Shown here in pieces: positions 7,478 to 9,205 of a stretch of DNA of 9,205 bases. The notes beneath the pieces were generated by a model. That model was not told the DNA's origin. It saw only the letters and a program-made list of their open reading frames with translations, and ran no database searches. Positions within the stretch are counted from its first letter, which is position 1, and each line of letters starts with the position of its first letter. Both the position numbers and the translations under genes were made by a program. The stretch is from Chloroflexota bacterium. Its GTDB lineage: Bacteria; Chloroflexota; Anaerolineae; UBA3071. Location: assembly GCA_014383605.1 (NCBI GenBank), contig JACNHM010000204.1, positions 1-9,205 on the forward strand. The letters run 5' to 3'.

Positions 7478-7725
7478 GACCTTCGGGGCGGGGTGAGGCT
7501 TGCAGACAAACGCAAGCCAATTCCCGACCGGCGGTGGGGTGGTCTGTGGACCATCGAGCCCGCGAGCCGACTGCGGCGAGCCTCGGCGTCAGCTTCATGG
7601 TGAGCCTGTCACACCATGAGTTGAACGCTCCGTCGAGCCGCCGTGGCGGCAGACCCGGTGCGAGCAAGGGCCTTGGCCCCTGTTCCAGTCCGGGGCCGAC
7701 GGTACAGTCCGGATGGGAGAAGGTC
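7478..7725 (+). ncRNA. FMN riboswitch (RFN element)
   Basis: The conserved FMN-aptamer blocks appear in order: CTTCGGGGCGGGGTG (7481-7495), TTCCCGACCGGCGGT (7521-7535), GAGCCCGCGAGCC (7556-7568), CAGACCCGGTG (7650-7660), TCCGGGGCCGACGGTA (7689-7704) and AGTCCGGATGGGAGAAGG (7706-7723). The closing helix P1 is perfect: 7478-7484 (GACCTTC) with 7719-7725 (GAAGGTC). The aptamer is larger than usual, about 248 nt. An extra 7-bp hairpin lies in the P2 arm (7497-7503 with 7512-7518), an extended variable stem occupies 7572-7649 (including 7595-7602 with 7612-7619), and there is a GC-rich insert at about 7661-7688. It should bind FMN and repress the downstream transporter when flavin is plentiful. 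Confidence 0.96.
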
Positions 7726-7768
7726 GAAGCAACCTGGTGGCAGACCGCCGCCTGTGTGCTTGATGTCC

Positions 7769-7805
7769 AACGTCCCCGAAGGTTCGCGCCGCCGACGGGG
7801 ACGTT
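7769..7805 (+). promoter_or_regulatory. Hairpin in the riboswitch expression platform
   Basis: Bases 7769-7778 (AACGTCCCCG) pair perfectly with 7796-7805 around a 17-nt loop, between the aptamer and the ribY ribosome binding site. No T-run follows, so it is not a standard intrinsic terminator, and it does not cover the ribosome binding site at 7845-7851. Its part in switching is unclear. Confidence 0.5.
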
Positions 7806-7844
7806 CCGCGTGTGCTGGCCAATCGCCCATACCCAATACCTGTT

Positions 7845-7851
7845 GAGGAGG
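7845..7851 (+). promoter_or_regulatory. Ribosome binding site fixing the ribY start
   Basis: GAGGAGG lies 8 nt before the ATG at 7860. An in-frame ATG at 7812 has no such site and would put a non-signal extension before the lipoprotein signal, so 7860 is preferred. Confidence 0.8.
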
Positions 7852-7859
7852 TCAACGCC

Positions 7860-8879
7860 ATGCCCAAAAGAGTGCTTATTGCCGCAAGTCTTGTGATATC
7901 ACTGGCAGCTAGCTGCGCGCCGCCGACGCCGGTGCAGGTCGAGCCCTCGCCGCCAGCGGCCTTGCCCACCCCGGTCACGCTGGCCATGGGCTATATCCCC
8001 AGCGTGCAGTTCGCGCCGTTCTACGTGGCCCTGGAAAAGGGCTACTTCGCCGCCGAAGGGCTGGAGGTCACTTTCCGCTACGGCTTCGAAACCGACCTCA
8101 TCAAGCTGGTGGGGACGGATGAGCTGCAGTTCATGATCGGCAGCGGCGAGGAGGTGATCCTGGCCCGGGCGCAGGGGCTGCCCGTGACCTACGTCATGCG
8201 CTGGTATCGCCGCTTCCCCGTGGTTGTCTTCGCCCTTGAGGCGCTGGGGTTGGATTCGCCCCAGGCGCTGGAGGGCAAACGGGTAGGCATCCCTGGTCTG
8301 TTCGGGGCCAGCTACATCGGGTGGAAGGCGCTGGTCTATGGTGCCGGCTTGGATGAGAGCAAGATCACTCTCGAAAGCATCGGCTTCACCCAGGCGGCGG
8401 CGGTGAGCGAGGGGCGGGTGGACGCCGCTTTGGACTACTCGGTGAGCGGGCCGGTGCAGTTGCCGCTGGCCGGCAAGCAGGTGGACGTCATCTACATCGC
8501 CGACGTCATTGACCTGCCTTCCAACGGCATCATCACCAACGACAAGACCATCGCCGAGCGGCCCCAGTTGGCGCAAGCGCTGGTGCGCGCCGCGCTGCGT
8601 GGCCTGCAGGACACCATGGCCGACCCCGACGCCGCTTTCGCCATCAGCTTGCAGCACGTGCCTGAGGCCGGCGGCGACAACGAGACGGTCAGCCGCGCCA
8701 TTTTCGACGAAGTGCTGGGCCTCTGGCGCACAGGAGAAGGTGAACAACTGGGCGCCTCGGATCCGCAGGTCTGGGCCGAGGCCTCCCGTTTCATGCACGA
8801 AATGGGGTTAGTTGACGTGGAAGTGGCAGCGGAAGAGCTCTTCACCAATCAGTTTGTTCAAGATGTCGGCGAAGGGTAA
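7860..8879 (+). CDS. ribY: NMT1/THI5-like ABC substrate-binding lipoprotein, probable riboflavin binder
   Basis: The product has 339 residues. A short lipoprotein signal ([19 protein letters not shown]) ends in the lipobox AAS-Cys19, so it is probably lipid-anchored on the outer face of the membrane, followed by a Pro-rich spacer. From about residue 39 it shows the NMT1/THI5 periplasmic-binding fold: [32 protein letters not shown], the [16 protein letters not shown] segment, and [20 protein letters not shown] opening the second lobe. Related proteins bind pyrimidine precursors of thiamine, sulfonates or riboflavin. The FMN riboswitch upstream, rather than a TPP element, points to the RibY type of flavin importer. 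An ABC ATPase gene follows directly. The ligand is inferred from regulation, not from binding residues. Confidence 0.88.
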   Translation: MPKRVLIAASLVISLAASCAPPTPVQVEPSPPAALPTPVTLAMGYIPSVQFAPFYVALEKGYFAAEGLEVTFRYGFETDLIKLVGTDELQFMIGSGEEVILARAQGLPVTYVMRWYRRFPVVVFALEALGLDSPQALEGKRVGIPGLFGASYIGWKALVYGAGLDESKITLESIGFTQAAAVSEGRVDAALDYSVSGPVQLPLAGKQVDVIYIADVIDLPSNGIITNDKTIAERPQLAQALVRAALRGLQDTMADPDAAFAISLQHVPEAGGDNETVSRAIFDEVLGLWRTGEGEQLGASDPQVWAEASRFMHEMGLVDVEVAAEELFTNQFVQDVGEG

Positions 8880-9205
8880 GGGAAACGAGGGAAAGAAGGG
8901 AAAAGAGGGGGATCTCTTGCCGATTTCTGATCCTCATTTCGCGACACTCGATACGGAATACGCAACACGCAATACGCAGTACGCATCACCGATCACGGAT
9001 CACGGATCACGCCACGCGCCAGCCGCCGAGCCTCTTCTGATCGCCGAGCATCTGCACCGCGAGTTCGTGGACGCGCCCGGCGACCCGCTGCAGGCGCTGT
9101 GGGATGTCTCGCTGGCCGTCTGGCCGGGGGAGTTCCTGAGCATCGTGGGGCCTTCGGGCTGCGGCAAGAGCACGCTGCTGCGCATCCTGGGCGGGCTGTT
9201 GCGAC
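8863..9205 (+). CDS. ABC transporter ATPase, 3'-truncated, with repeat-encoded N-terminal extension
   Basis: The frame is open from 8863 to the window end. The recognisable ATPase begins near 9034 ([11 protein letters not shown]), continues [19 protein letters not shown] and contains Walker [10 protein letters not shown] at 9148-9174, followed by [10 protein letters not shown]; this resembles nitrate/sulfonate/taurine-type importer ATPases. It would energise uptake by the RibY-like protein. The start is uncertain. ATG 8863 overlaps the ribY end by 17 nt but has no clear ribosome binding site. TTG 8917 has AGAGGGG 6 nt upstream. No in-frame ATG, GTG or TTG occurs between 8920 and the first ATPase strand. 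Either start leaves about 77-95 residues before Walker A, where roughly 35-40 are usual, and the excess is encoded by short tandem repeats. A CTG start at 9037 cannot be excluded. Confidence 0.8.
   Translation, partial: MSAKGKGNEGKKGKEGDLLPISDPHFATLDTEYATRNTQYASPITDHGSRHAPAAEPLLIAEHLHREFVDAPGDPLQALWDVSLAVWPGEFLSIVGPSGCGKSTLLRILGGLLR
8882..8908 (+). repeat. Three 9-nt GAAANNAGG repeats
   Basis: GAAACGAGG, GAAAGAAGG and GAAAAGAGG follow directly on one another just after the ribY stop. The purine-rich tract also supplies the possible ribosome binding site for the TTG start at 8917. Confidence 0.6.
8950..9012. repeat. Nine tandem degenerate 7-nt repeats
   Basis: The units run without a gap: GATACGG, AATACGC, AACACGC, AATACGC, AGTACGC, ATCACCG, ATCACGG, ATCACGG, ATCACGC. 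The first five resemble AATACGC and the last four ATCACGG. The tract is open in the frame of the ABC ATPase, reading [17 protein letters not shown]. Confidence 0.75.

Noticed and set aside
7812..7859. N-terminal extension of ribY from the ATG at 7812
   Set aside because: It has no ribosome binding site, and the extension would precede the lipoprotein signal; the ATG at 7860 has GAGGAGG at good spacing.
8950..9012. CRISPR array
   Set aside because: The units are 7 nt with no spacers. It is a plain degenerate tandem repeat.

Overview
This is a GC-rich bacterial window in which every convincing gene reads left to right. It most likely comes from a member of the Chloroflexota (Anaerolineae-like). 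The clues are a very large secreted protein built from Pro/Thr-rich linkers, LGDAPDS...GETEDY (GEVED-type) domains and a VYLPLVMK segment, a YvcK protein with two N-terminal membrane helices, and an FMN-riboswitch-controlled RibY-type binding protein. This assignment is inference from sequence style; there is no rRNA or other marker gene here.

Layout: (1) positions 1-902 hold the 3' part of a dTDP-glucose 4,6-dehydratase gene (rfbB/rmlB). (2) Positions 903-1428 are non-coding, with two complementary arms of degenerate 9-nt repeats, two strong hairpins and a ribosome binding site. (3) Positions 1429-5832 encode a 1467-residue exported protein. It has two tandem C39-like cysteine-peptidase-type domains, two GEVED-like domains, two Thr-Pro linkers and a C-terminal region ending in TSP3-type calcium-binding loops. 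(4) Positions 5833-6008 hold a 17-bp hairpin, a 7-nt-period repeat and a probable promoter. (5) Positions 6009-7304 encode a YvcK/GlmR-family protein, followed by a classic intrinsic terminator. (6) Positions 7428-7859 contain a sigma-70-type promoter and a complete, enlarged FMN riboswitch. (7) Positions 7860-8879 encode an NMT1/THI5-like lipoprotein, probably the riboflavin-binding RibY. (8) From about 8863 to the window end there is the start of an ABC transporter ATPase gene, whose N-terminal codons run through tandem 9-nt and 7-nt repeats.

The last three elements form one functional unit. The riboswitch should sense FMN and control a flavin-uptake ABC importer made of a binding lipoprotein, an ATPase and presumably a permease beyond the window. 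The other genes (sugar nucleotide synthesis, the secreted protein and YvcK) each seem to be separate transcription units. The points most worth a second look are the tandem peptidase domains, the short-period repeats at gene boundaries (one of them apparently translated), and the elaborated riboswitch with an unclear expression platform.
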